The position numbers were made by a program, and so were the translations under genes. The notes below the pieces were generated by a model that saw only the letters and a program-made list of their open reading frames with translations, had not been told where the DNA came from and ran no database searches. A stretch of DNA of 64,000 nucleotides, from the NCBI GenBank assembly GCA_019828595.1, contig JAHQRK010000007.1, positions 2,604,001 to 2,668,000 of the forward strand, in the 5' to 3' direction. The stretch comes from Aphanomyces cochlioides (Eukaryota > Oomycota > Saprolegniomycetes > Saprolegniales > Verrucalvaceae). Below, piece by piece: positions 9,650 to 20,900 of this stretch (positions are counted from its first letter, which is position 1; each line of letters begins with the position of its first letter).

Positions 9650-9868
9650 TGCGAACAATCTAAAAATGACGGGTATGGATGGAACTTCGGCAAGGCTGCT
9701 TGCCTTGCAAATGTGTGGATGAGATTGAACTTTGAAGAATTATTTTGTATTCATACAAATTTGAAGATAAGTTTTGAACATTTTTTTAATTCTCAAACAC
9801 ATTTATCGAATTTGCACCTTGCTATAGTAGTGAAACTTACTATGTCGCCTTACTATTTCTGGATTATG

Positions 9869-10345
9869 ATAAAAGCAGTGAAAACCTTCACCGGGACGAA
9901 TTCATTGGCTAAAATTATATATTCTGAATTATTTTGAAGTTCATTGGAAATTGCACGATCATGTCGACGGTTATCAACCATTCAAAGTTGGCGTCCTCAA
10001 GAACAATGTATATTTGTCGTTGAGTGGACGGAGAGATCACTGCAATGGTGATAGTTACCGCATTAACGTGCGCCGCCACCGCAGCTACAAAAGACTCTGT
10101 TTCCATGAATCACTCAAACCGAGACTCTTTCCCCGGTCAAAAAATACAACCGAGATGCCATACGGATAAAATTTGTCCGTTTATGTGAGCCAGTCTCGGT
10201 GTCGGTTTTTTCCCCGACCAACCTCTAAGGCGATCAACTCCGTCATGGGTGGCACGAAATTCTCGTATTTTGTATTGTAATGAGATTTTGCCCGACGTTC
10301 ATCTGCTCCTTTGGAACTGTCATTTGATTGGATAAATTTCATATT
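9869..10345. other. intergenic DNA between palindrome and second Crypton remnant
   Basis: No gene or repeat could be supported. A 7-base AAAAGCA at 9,871 matches 4,022-4,028 just outside the left block; it might be a target duplication but is too short to rely on. Confidence 0.4.
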
Positions 10346-11253
10346 TTATTCAATTTGACGCTTTCTCGCATATTGCTTGACAATAGAAACTAGCTTGACC
10401 TGACCAAGACGACGTCGCTTGCTGCCACTGCTGGTGCCACAGACTTGCTCGAGGTAAGGAGTAATATCGTGAAACATCTCAATGACTTGTACAGGCGATG
10501 GATTTTGTGGAGTGGGCTTTCGACTAGTCAAAGCATATTGACCCTGTCAGAGAAGACCATTTTCTCCTTCGTGGACGATAAGTCACACGGTGAGACAGAC
10601 CTATAAGGAGGATGCTTAGATGACTCATTACCCTGCCACCACAAACGCCATGCCCCTGCAATGTCCACCGACGGGAACGAAAAATCTTGTGGCAGTTTGC
10701 GTAATTTGCCTCCCCAGCTGTACAATATCCACGGTGAGGCTTCTGTTGAGGGTTCTGAGGGAACTAAACTTGTGAACAAGGTGGAAACATTCTTGAAAGA
10801 GCTTGATTCCGCTTTGACTGGAGGACTTGGCGAGCAAGCACTCCCGCTGTCAAGTCTCGGTTCTCAATCAGACGATCAATTTGGGAAAGGATTTCATCAG
10901 GAATGGTCATAATAGCAGAATGATTACGCTCCAAATGGTGAAAGATTTGAACGTGAGGAGGAATTCCAGTTGGCTGTAGATTTGACAATGAAACAATAAG
11001 GCAACCCAATCTAGCCATCATGTTTTTGTCGGCAAATAGTGGAGAGGACAGTAAAGCGTGGGTGGGAGGCAATGTAGCAATTAGGTAATCTTTGTGACAG
11101 ACCACTGAGCTAAGACAAAGAACCAGGAGACAAAACATGTTTGACTTTAGTGAGTGTTGGAGAAATACGATAGATAAAGTCTCCATAATGTAAATATCTT
11201 CAACATCAACAATATGAGGAGGCAAGATAGCGACATCACTAAAAATCATTGTA
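10346..11253 (-). pseudogene. second, diverged Crypton recombinase C-terminus
   Basis: Read 11,253 to 10,346. DVAILPPHIVDVEDIYIMETL ... PPTHALLSSPLF ... TGIPPHVQIFHHLE aligns with ALLPPHF ... STHALLQTPLF ... SGIPPHIYVYKKLD of the palindromic Crypton. A frameshift near 10,778 is followed by the GCR1_C-like segment (YSWGGKLRKLPQDFSFPS, AWRLWWQGN, SPCDL). A further frameshift near 10,525 precedes a basic tail (GSKRRRLGQ). The catalytic half is missing; the remnant is cut by the satellite at 11,254. Amino-acid divergence is high, so this is a different Crypton family or a much older copy. Confidence 0.7.
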
Positions 11254-11922
11254 TCGCGTGTTGATTTCGGACCAAGTTGGTGCTTGGGCGTCCACCACCT
11301 GAGCATGACACCTTTCAAACATGCCAGACGTGGCGAGTGGGTGTCTCGATGGGGTCAAGATATGCATGTGGCACGTAGGTATCAAGTGGAGAAAAAGTGG
11401 CATCGAGATGCAGTTTGTGGGGTATGCTTGGGACTCTCGCGTGTTGATTTCGGACCAAGTTGGTGCTTGGTCGTCCACCACACGAGCATGACACCTTTCA
11501 AACATGCCAGACGTGGCGAGTGGGTATCTCGATGGGGTCGAGATATGCATGTGGCACGTGGGTACCAAAAGTGGAGAAAAAGTGGCATCGAGATGCAGTT
11601 TGTGGGGTATGCTTGGGACTCTCGCGTGTTGATTTCGGACCAAGTTGGTGCTTGGTCGTCCACCACACGAGCATGACACCTTTCAAACATGCCAGACGTG
11701 GCGAGTGGGTATCTCGATGGGGTCAAGATATGCATGTGGCACGTAGGTATCAAGTGGAGAAAAAGTGGCATCGAGATGCAGTTTGTGGGGTACGCTTGGG
11801 ACTCTCGTGTGCTGATGTCGGACCAAGTTGGTGCTTGGTCGTCCACCACCTGAGCATGACACCTTTCAAACATGCCAGACGTGGTGAGTGGGTGTCTCGA
11901 TGGGGTCGAGATGTGCATGTGG
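11254..11922. repeat. tandem satellite, about 3.6 units of 183-185 bp
   Basis: The landmark GTTGATTTCGGACCAAG recurs at 11,260, 11,443 and 11,628, with a variant (GCTGATGTCGG) at 11,811, giving spacings of 183, 185 and 183. Units differ at a few per cent of positions. The array starts against Crypton sequence and ends abruptly inside the fourth unit where LINE copy A is inserted. Open frames across it are repeat translations, not genes. Confidence 0.9.
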
Positions 11923-12048
11923 TTAAATGAGTTGTATTAACCTTATTTTTGAGCAAAGGCCCTAATGACTTACTAATTTGCCTCGTACTGTATAAATAGA
12001 ACTTGGAAAACAGAATATGGCAAAGTGGCCATTGAACAGAAGATGAAG

Positions 12049-12071
12049 TGAGTGAGCCGTTAGCTCACTCA
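12049..12071 (-). repeat. LINE 3' UTR stem-loop overlapping the ORF2 stop codon (copy A)
   Basis: TGAGTGAGC (12,049-12,057) and GCTCACTCA (12,063-12,071) form a 9-bp perfect stem with a 5-base loop; the ORF2 TGA is inside the stem. D has the same stem with a changed loop; F keeps a 6-bp version; I, E and K carry changes. Stem-loops near the 3' end are recognised by the reverse transcriptase in several LINE families; a role here is inferred. Confidence 0.7.
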
Positions 12072-15000
12072 TGAAACGACGCTGTTAGGAATGATGTGTT
12101 GACGTAACCAGGGGTCCGAAGATAGATGCTTGAGCACATTGAATACCTTGGTGTATCCCTTCTTGAGAGGGAGATCAACCAGGAGCTGTTGTAGATGTAG
12201 CTTGATCAAAGAGGCAGCATGAATGGCAACTTCCATCGGACTCTTCGCTGTGAGGTCGGGTCGAAAGGTGCGATCGGCACGTTGGAGCCATATTTGATAA
12301 TACACGCAGGCTCGGACAATCGGCCAGATCTTCAGATTGCCACGGATGTAGTATCCATCGGACGGCTTGGGCGTCTCGTAGAACATTTCCAGACACGTTG
12401 ACGGAAAGGAACACTCGAGCAGTCGCTGGATTGCCTTGAAGAAATACCAAACAGATTGACCATATCCACAAGAGAACAGGAAATGCTCGTACGTCTCATT
12501 GACACGACAGAAGACACACGTCGGCTTGGGGTCTTGGTACTGAAACAGATATTGCATGGCGTTGGCGCGGAGAAGGGTCTTGAAAATGAACTCTCCATAT
12601 CGAGGGAGAATGTGGTCGGGTTGGAGGAAGGCGGCAAGTTGGGTAAGGCGCTTGGGGTCTTCGTAAAAGTTGGATGGCAGGTTGAGATGCTTGGTAGGAA
12701 GAATGGACGAGCTGACAGCTGGAGAAGCTCTGATCTTAGCCGATTTCGAAGTCGCAAGCGCCAACAAGATCGGACTCGAGTCAGGGTGTATCATCCAGTG
12801 CCATTCCATCCATTCAGAGCTTGGCGTCGGCAAGTGGAACACGGGAGCATCCTCTTCAGAAACAATCTCAAACAATCGTGATAACTTGGTCACCAAGATT
12901 GAGATCCATTGTTTCGTTGGAGGGACAAAATTGGCTTGGCGGCAGGCACGGTTGATTTTGTCGAACAAGATCGAAGCTGGCCAAACTCGCTGACACGGAG
13001 TCAACAAATGCGACAACTTCGTGATGTGAAGCGAAGCCAATACATTGGCTTGGTCTTGCGTCGATGTAGAGCACTGATCGTATAGGTCTTCGAGTCCAGG
13101 CAGATACGAGTTGTGCCAAAGGGGAACATCCAAAGATGAGATGTGATTTGGACAGCCGTACGGAGTCCAGCGGGATTCAAACCAGCTACTCAATAAGGCT
13201 TTCCACATTGGAGTGATATTGGGATTCTTGTACAGTTGTCTGATGAATGCAGAAGAGCCATTTGCCAAGAGGTGATCTCGGGGGGAACCCCATGGATGAA
13301 AAGCCTTCTCGAGGAGAGTATAGCCCGGCGTAATCTAGGCGGACATGGCAGACTTGCGGGGTGGGGTGGTGATGGCTTGAATGCATCTGATCATGACAGA
13401 GCGGTTGTGTTGTTGCCATAAAGCAAGTGCATGGTGCAGGCCTAAGCCACCGGACTTCTTCGGCATGAATAGGATCTCCTTTTTGATCAAACGGAGGCCA
13501 TGGACAGAGGAGGATGGGTTGATTTCTTCACCATGCATAAATTGAAGCATGGCCTTGTCGATCTTTTTGGCCAGGTCTTTGTCGGCAGGGACAAAAGCCA
13601 GTTGGTACCATAACACAGGCAGACATATGCTGTGCAGGATAGTGACTTTTCCGGCCATGGTTCGAGCCTTGTAGAGCCACAAAGACAAGCGAGCCACAAA
13701 CTTCTCAAACACGTAATTGAAACGTGCCAATGGAGAAAGATTGGGCGCAACCAAGATACCAAGAGCCTTCACGGGACTGTCGGAAGTAACTTGTAGTGAG
13801 GCAAGGTTCCCATTCAACTGGCTGTAGGTCAGAATTTGGGTCTTGTCTACGTTGAGTCGGAAACCAGACTTGTCGCAAAAGGTTTGAACCAATGCAAGCT
13901 GCCGGTGGAGGCACGTCTCATTTGCCGCATAGAGTTGCGAGTCGTCGTCAAAGTAACTCCCAGTGTGGTAGCGATCCCCACACTTGATGCCATAGTTGGA
14001 GTGTTGCCGTAGGAGTTGGCACATCGGTTCCAAAGCGATCACAAACAGAAGTGGCGACAGTGGATCACCTTGCAACACACCGCGTGAGATGTGAACTGGC
14101 TTGGACAAGAAGCCGTTCACCAAGATGCGAGACTTGCGGCCCGAGTACAGTACGCGAACCATGTCAACAAAGGTTTCGGGAAAGCCATAGTGACGGAGGA
14201 CGCGGAGCAAGTACGCGTGGTCCACGCGATCAAACGCTTTCTCAAAGTCAAGCAGTGCCACCATCGAGGACGGACTGTGTAGTTTGATGTGGTGCAGCAT
14301 GTCATCCAGTCGTGCAATATTGGTTTGGATATTGCTTCGACGGATAAAGCCTTGCTGGTCCGGGTGGATGATGTGTCGAATGTGGCGCTGGAGTCGATAA
14401 GCCAGAATACTCGTCAGGATTTTCACATCCGTGTTGAGTAGGCTAATGGGCCGATAGTTCTTGGCTTGTGACTTGGGGCCTTTCTTGTGCAGCAACACCA
14501 GCGTACTGACAAGTTGCATGGGAGTCAAGCGAGGGTGAGAATGGAGCTGGTGTGTGAATAGCAGCTCCAATACCAACGACCACTTGTGAGGTGCAAGTTT
14601 GAGGACTTCGAATGGCAGAGCGTTGGGACCTGGCGCTGAGTTCGAACTGCTGTGTCGAATAGCATGATAGAACTCGTTGGCGCGCAAGGGAGCCGACAGC
14701 TCTTTCTGGGCTTGCTCTGGCAGTTGCTTGTGTCGAGTCAATGGGGTCAGAAATGACGACACTTCGTCTCCAGATCGCTGCACCTCGGGAGCTGCAAACA
14801 AGTCCTTGTAGTAGTCGACCAGGACGTCAGACATGCCTTGTTGATTGGAGACAACATTTCCATTGACATCCACCAACTCTTTGAAGACTGTCTTCTTCAA
14901 GGGGGTAGGGACAGGGGACATGAAGTGGAACTTGGACGAGCGCTCTGCTTTGTACAAGTGAAGTTGGAACGCCTGGTCTTGACGAAACTGCTTGTCTCGA

Positions 15001-16124
15001 TCTTGCAGCTCGTGAATTTGCTTTTGAAGGTCTCGCACTCGATCCACCAGCACTGCATCTTGACGCATGTTGGGGACTTGCAAAAGCGAAGCGATCTCGA
15101 CAGCTAACTTCTTCAACGGCAGACGTTGTTTCTCCAATCGTTGAGAATGGAATTCTTTGAGTTGGGAGCGGATATCATTGACCAGCATGTCGTAGGCCTT
15201 GGAGATATTGTGGAATGTTGGAGACTTGTCCAAAAATCGATCCAGACATCCATGAACAATCTCGGCCGCTCGTGGTAGACGAAGTAGCCAAGTTGGAGCT
15301 TTCCATGATCCAGAGCCATGGCGCAATGTTTGACGCTTTGTGATGATACGACAAGCCACGTGGTCAGCCTGTGGAACGTGTGGCATGTGCGTCGCCTTCC
15401 AATGACGAAGACCCGCCAAGGTGGACGAACAAAAGATGTAGTCAAGTCGGTTGGTGAGTGTGGGACTTGTGAAGGCTCGTGCCACGGGGTTTTGACGGCG
15501 AAACAGATCCACCAGAGACAAACTGTGCATCCATTGTTCCAGTTGAAGGGTGCCGGCCATGGTGGAGGTACTGGGTCTCAACGAATCCAAATCTTTGTTG
15601 AGAGTGCAGTTGAAATCTCCTCCAACAATGTGGAGCGCATGTGGAGGAAAGTCGCGTGGCAATTCTTCGAAGTAACTTGCTCGTTGTTGGAAGGCTGCCG
15701 GCGCATAGATATTGTGGAGAACGACTGTCAGTGGACCCAGAGTACATCGCACTTGTAGATAACGACCACGAAGCACTGGGTTGTCATGAGGGACTTGAGT
15801 GGCGTTCTTCAAAGGAGAGTGAGGATGTATCAACGTAGCCAGACCTCCAGTGGCTGGTGACTTGGATACTTCAGGGTAAATAGGCTCTTCAAAGAACAAA
15901 GAGCCTTCGTGGTTTGTGATGCGTTGCCAATGGAACGCAACACGGTCGTGGAGACTTGGCGTGCGGAAACGGGTTTCTTGGATAAAGGAAACGTCGTGAA
16001 CACTTGATAGTTTGTCGAGGATGTACCGATGACAGTTGGAGAAGCCATTGGTGTTGAGGGAGATGATTTGTGGGTCCCAGTCCACGAGTTCAGTTGGGAC
16101 ATCGGAGAAGTTGTTGTCACTCAT
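12069..16124 (-). pseudogene. LINE ORF2 (endonuclease-reverse transcriptase), copy A, nonsense and active-site mutated
   Basis: Full length but for a Trp930 to TAG change (13,335-13,337). The remaining 422 residues stay in frame after the stop, including the CVFC...H...C zinc motif. The reverse-transcriptase box, F-A-D-D in other copies, reads F-D-D-D here (13,941-13,952), an Ala726Asp change next to the catalytic aspartates. Endonuclease motifs (QETRF, GGDFNC, RLDYIF, ADHVA) are intact. Either lesion would be expected to abolish retrotransposition. Confidence 0.85.
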
Positions 16125-16202
16125 CACGAGTACAGATGAAAATGAGTAGAATGGAGGGGTCAGAGGGGAGGTTGAAATGGATTGAAGCAGGGGATAGAAG
16201 CC

Positions 16203-17421
16203 TTAGAGTTGATCGTCCTCCAAATCGAGGGGATCAATTTCGTCGGCGTTCATGGAGTGGTGAGCTTTGCTGCAGAGCTCGTCGATGTGGTAATTGTTGG
16301 TGATGCTTTTGAGCATCGAGATGGCCGACAAGACGGGAGCCGGCAAAGTGAACTTCTCGAGATTGTCGCTGAAGTTTTCGATCAAAGCAAACAGCGACCA
16401 GTCCGTCAAGCAGTTGGTGTCAGGCAATCTTGTTGCTTCTTGGTTCAATAGAACAGTCAGTGCCTCCGAGTTTGTGTAGAGGTCTGGGGCCCGATTTGAG
16501 AGGAATAAGTCAATCGTAGCAAGTGCAAAGAGGATGCGCTTGATCTCTGGTATGTCCGTGGTCAATTCTTCCAAGATTTCTGACGGGTGAATCTTGTATT
16601 GAGCCATGAAGTTGACGTGATGTTTGTAGTTGTGAGGCTTGCCTTGAGCTTTTAACAAAGCCATCTTGCGCTCAATAGTCTTGGTTGCAACAAGTGACTG
16701 AAACAAACTGGGGTCTTCATCTTGTGCGTACATAGCATGTGCAACGAGCTGAGGATCATCTCGCAAAATGCGTTGACATTCGGTGATACTGCCTTCGACT
16801 TTCTTATCTCGAATGATCTTCTTCGCCAATTCGAGGTGGGCTGCAGCAGACTTGTTAAGTCGTTGTTTCTTCGCTTTGCCTTTGGTCTTTTTCGGGCGTG
16901 GCGCACTTGAATCTTCCAATACAATTCGAGGCACTGCAAAGTCTTCAAACGAGAGTTCCACGTCGTCTTCTTCGAGGATATGAAAACGGTTGGATGTCGG
17001 CAGGGGATCCAAACGTGGGGACGAAGGCAAAGCACGTTTTGGAGCTGGTCCAGACCGGTAGCCCGTTACCAATTGAAGGTCCAGCGAGTTCTTGGGCTGC
17101 TCACTTGGTGGAGCAAGAGCGGGCGATTCGTTGGTAGACATTTCCACATCTTCTTGTTGTTTGTCTTGTCCATTGTTGTTAGGGGGATCGCTGTCACCAG
17201 ACATATCGACATCAGAGCCATGAGAAGGAGCTGTTGGCTGTGGTTGTTCATCTTGACCATCTCCAGATGCCTCAGTTGAGTCGGCCTTGCCTTCCGCATT
17301 TGTTCCAGGGTCTTGATCATGATCGTCTCCATCATGTTCAGGTTCTTTTTCTCCTGACGGAGGAGATTTTGCCGCTGCCTTGGCTGCTTTTGCCTTCGCT
17401 TTTTCAGCCTTGGCCTCTGCA
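16203..17421 (-). pseudogene. LINE ORF1, copy A, 5'-truncated
   Basis: Open from the truncation at 17,421 to the TAA at 16,203, about the last 406 of 1,012 residues. It starts in the Lys/Ala-rich helix (AEAKAEKAKAK) and includes the acidic linker, the basic cluster RPKKTKGKAKKQRLNK and the C-terminal globular region ending DLEDDQL. It has no start codon of its own at the junction. Confidence 0.8.
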
Positions 17422-17851
17422 GAGATTGTTCATGGATGTCTGGATCGATTTTTGGACAAGTCTCCAACATTCCACAATATCTCCAAGGCCTACGACATGC
17501 TGGTCAATGATATCCGCTCCCAACTCAAAGAATTCCATTCTCAACGATTGGAGAAACAACGTCTGCCGTTGAAGAAGTTAGCTGTCGAGATCGCTTCGCT
17601 TTTGCAAGTCCCCAACATGCGTCAAGATTCAGTGCTGGTGGATCGAGTGCGAGACCTTCAAAAGCAAATTCACGAGCTGCAAGATCGAGACAAGCAGTTT
17701 CGTCAAGACCAGGCGTTCCAACTTCACTTGTACAAAGCAGAGCGCTCGTCCAAGTTCCACTTCATGTCCCCTGTCCCTACCCCCTTGAAGAAGACAGTCT
17801 TCAAAGAGTTGGTGGATGTCAATGGAAATGTTGTCTCCAATCAACAAGGCA
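17422..17851 (+). mobile_element. LINE fragment B, internal ORF2 piece
   Basis: In-frame ORF2 segment from EIVHGCLDRFLDKS to VVSNQQG (linker region between endonuclease and reverse transcriptase, rich in Gln/Arg heptads). It abuts the 5' truncation of A on the left and the 5' end of C on the right (one extra G between). It has no ends of its own. Confidence 0.85.
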
Positions 17852-17852
17852 G

Positions 17853-17920
17853 ACTTCCGAATTTGCCTCGTACCCCTCAAGTCAAGAAGTTATTAAGTGC
17901 CAAGTGCCGCCGCGCTCAAA
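17853..17920 (+). promoter_or_regulatory. LINE 5' UTR (copy C) with terminal inverted motif
   Basis: 68 bases (61 in E and I). AATTTGCCTCGTAC at 17,860-17,873 also occurs reverse complemented in the 3' UTR of the family. No internal promoter motif could be recognised, yet the constant 5' end of C, E and I implies a defined transcription start. Confidence 0.6.
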
Positions 17921-20900
17921 ATGTCCAACGCCAACAGCTGTTCCGAGCTCCGTGAGACCAACACTCACGGAGTCACCATCATTCCAGGTATTGTATCACC
18001 TCACCCACTTTCGTCGTCCAATCAGGATGGCGGAAGTGGTGTGAGTAATGTCTCTACACCTAACCCTAGGGCCGAAGTGGAGGTCGAGTTCGACCCCAAC
18101 AGCGTCTCTGGAGACCAATCTGCGTCTCGCTCCACCAGCGCTTCACCTGGTGCTCCACTCGCCGGAGTTCCAGGGGGGGTCAACCTCAGTGGGTCAGTGG
18201 TTGACCCCCAGACCACTGTCGTTAACTTGTCTAGCGAAGCCCTCACTCAGGAGGGCGAACCACTGGGGCCTTGTGCCTGTGGTGGCTGCTTCCCTGGACT
18301 CCAATTGGAGTCGATCCCCAGTGAAGGCGGCGAGAAAACGGGGTCCATGCCAGCCCTAGAGGCTACGAGGCCCCCCCCTATGGGCACACCCTGCGGTTCT
18401 GTCTACTTCCCCCCAGGGGCCTCTTCGGAGGGGCGGGGGCGGTATCCCGATTTGGGTTCTCGCCGGAGCAATGGTGTACCCCAGTCACCGTGCTGCGGGG
18501 ATGGCATGGATTCCCCTTCTACCCCTGTCACTGGGGGTCTGGCCCCGGCCTTTCTCGTGACCAATGGGACTGAGCCAGCAGCCACCAACCGCGTCGCCCC
18601 CTGTGCTGAGCCTCCTAGAACGGGAGAGGAAGAAGAAAAATCTCAAGAGGACGTGGATATGGTCTCTGGAGACGCCGAGGGGAAGGATTCTACTGAAACC
18701 GAGGCCTTAACCGACGAGGGAAATACTCAAATTCACTCTGAGGTTGATGGGTCAGACGACATTAACGGCCAAGCGAAGCCGTGTGATACTCCTGGAGAAG
18801 TTATTCACGAGGAACAATCGACAAACAATGACAATGACCAGTCAAATCAAGACATTGTCGACAAATCCGTTGCTCAAGGAAATGGCGCTGTTGATCCTCC
18901 TACCGCGGCAGACAAAATACAAGGCGATCAAGAGCAACAAAACGCTGAAAAGGCCAATCCATGGACGCAAAAGACTCCCGGCAAGGATTCAGCTTCGTCC
19001 AAGAAAGATTCCAAGCAAGGCAATGCCCCCAAAGGCGCGAAACATCGCAACACTGGTGCTCATGCTATTGCCGATGACGATATTGCGCGATGCGAGGCCA
19101 TGGCGGACGCATTCTACAAAGACTCTGGTGACATGGACGCCTTCATTGAAAACATTTTGCTCACCCCCCAGTCCCAAGTGTACGAGCTCACAGTCAAGTT
19201 GGGCGAAGGCTACAAGGACTGGTCCGAAAAAGTCATCTGCGATCAATTTGTCAAGGAAAATCCTGGTTCGTTATGGGGCTCCAAATTTCCGAACATTTTG
19301 ATCCACAAGAAGAACCCACAGACCATTGTGATCTCAAGTTACAACTTGTCTACGTGCGTGGAAATGGGAGGCACAACGTTTCGACTTGGTGGCAAAGACT
19401 TCCTGGTTCCCAAGTACTCGCGTTATGGCAACAACTACTACGTTCCGTTCAACAAGGTCAGTCACCCTTCGATGGCCAAGGCGATTGTCAAGAAAATGGC
19501 TGCATTGACCAAGTCAGTGATAGCAGCATTCAACCCTACTGCTGGTCAGAACATCAAGTCGCCGCATTTGAGAGTCATTTTCAAGTCGTCTGCGCCTCCT
19601 GCAGTGCTGGTGCCAAAATCCGGCGACGCACTACGCGAAATCACCATTACGGATCCGTCGGGTCAGCCTGTTGTCGTCGTGTTTCAGCACAAGATCGCTG
19701 CTCTGAACAAGACATTGCCTCCGTCGATTGTTTCACGACGTGCAGAGGCCAAGGCTGAAAAAGCGAAGGCAAAAGCGGCCAAGGCAGAGGCAAAATCTCC
19801 TCCGTCAGGAGAAAAAGAACCTGAACATGATGGAGACGATCATGATCAAGACCCTGGAACAAATGCGGAAGGCAAGGCCGACTCAACTGAGGCATCTGGA
19901 GATGGTCAAGATGAACAACCACAGCCAACAGCTCCTTCTCATGGCTCTGATGTCGATATGTCTGGTGACAGCGATCCCCCTAACAACAATGGACAAGACA
20001 AACAACAAGAAGATGTGGAAATGTCTACCAACGAATCGCCCGCTCTTGCTCCACCAAGTGAGCAGCCCAAGAACTCGCTGGACCTTCAATTGGTAACGGG
20101 CTACCGGTCTGGACCAGCTCCAAAACGTACTTTGCCTTCGTCCCCACGTTTGGATCCCCTGCCGACATCCAACCGTTTTCATATCCTCGAAGAAGACGAC
20201 GTGGAACTCTCGTTTGAAGACTTTGCAGTGCCTCGAATTGTATTGGAAGATTCAAGTGCGCCACGCCCGAAAAAGACCAAAGGCAAAGCGAAGAAACAAC
20301 GACTTAACAAGTCTGCTGCAGCCCACCTCGAATTGGCGAAGAAGATCATTCGAGACAAGAAAGTCGAAGGCAGTATCACCGAATGTCAACGCATTTTGCG
20401 AGATGATCCTCAGCTCGTTGCACATGCTATGTACGCACAAGATGAAGACCTCAGTTTGTTTCAGTCACTTGTTGCAACCAAGACTATTGAGCGCAAGATG
20501 GCTTTGTTAAAAGCTCAAGGCAAGCCTCACAACTACAAACATCACGTCAACTTCATGGCTCAATACAAGATTCACCCGTCAGAAATCTTGGAAGAATTGA
20601 CCACGGACATACCAGAGATCAAGCGCATCCTCTTTGCACTTGCTACGATTGACTTATTCCTCTCAAATCGGGCCCCAGACCTCTACACAAACTCGGAGGC
20701 ACTGACTGTTCTATTGAACCAAGAAGCAACAAGATTGCCTGACACCAACTGCTTGACGGACTGGTCGCTGTTTGCTTTGATCGAAAACTTCAGCGACAAT
20801 CTCGAGAAGTTCACTTTGCCGGCTCCCGTCTTGTCTGCCATCTCGATGCTCAAAAGCATCACCAACAATTACCACATCGACGAGCTCTGCAGCAAAGCTC

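Larger units (their letters stand above)
7001..9868 (-). repeat. right arm of a 2.9-kb inverted repeat
   Basis: Reverse complement of 4,082-6,940. Homology stops at GGATTATG (9,861-9,868), beyond which the flanks differ. It contains the inverted 76-bp patch at 8,243-8,318 and a rearranged short patch near 9,820. Confidence 0.9.
11923..17421 (-). mobile_element. LINE copy A, 5'-truncated
   Basis: The 3' end (TTAAATGAG on plus) lies at 11,923 directly after TGG of the satellite. The copy contains 3' UTR, complete-length ORF2, linker and the C-terminal part of ORF1. It stops at 17,421 within ORF1, where the plus-strand fragment B begins. No target-site duplication is found at the 5' side. Confidence 0.9.

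Noticed and set aside
4022..9877. AAAAGCA as target-site duplication of the palindrome
   Set aside because: Only 7 bases and not exactly adjacent to the homology ends; it could be chance.
11254..11922. CRISPR-like array
   Set aside because: The whole unit repeats; there are no short repeats with unique spacers, and the DNA is eukaryotic.
11239..11930. Long open frames on both strands across the satellite
   Set aside because: They are periodic translations of the 183-185 bp repeat, present on both strands, with no domain.
12219..12881. Plus-strand frames of up to 220 codons opposite ORF2 (also in other copies)
   Set aside because: Their conservation merely mirrors copy identity of ORF2 on the other strand; no independent motif.
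17422..17851. Twin-priming (5' inversion) origin for A plus B
   Set aside because: B is ORF2 sequence lying 3' of the A truncation point, whereas twin priming inverts the adjoining 5' part of the same RNA.
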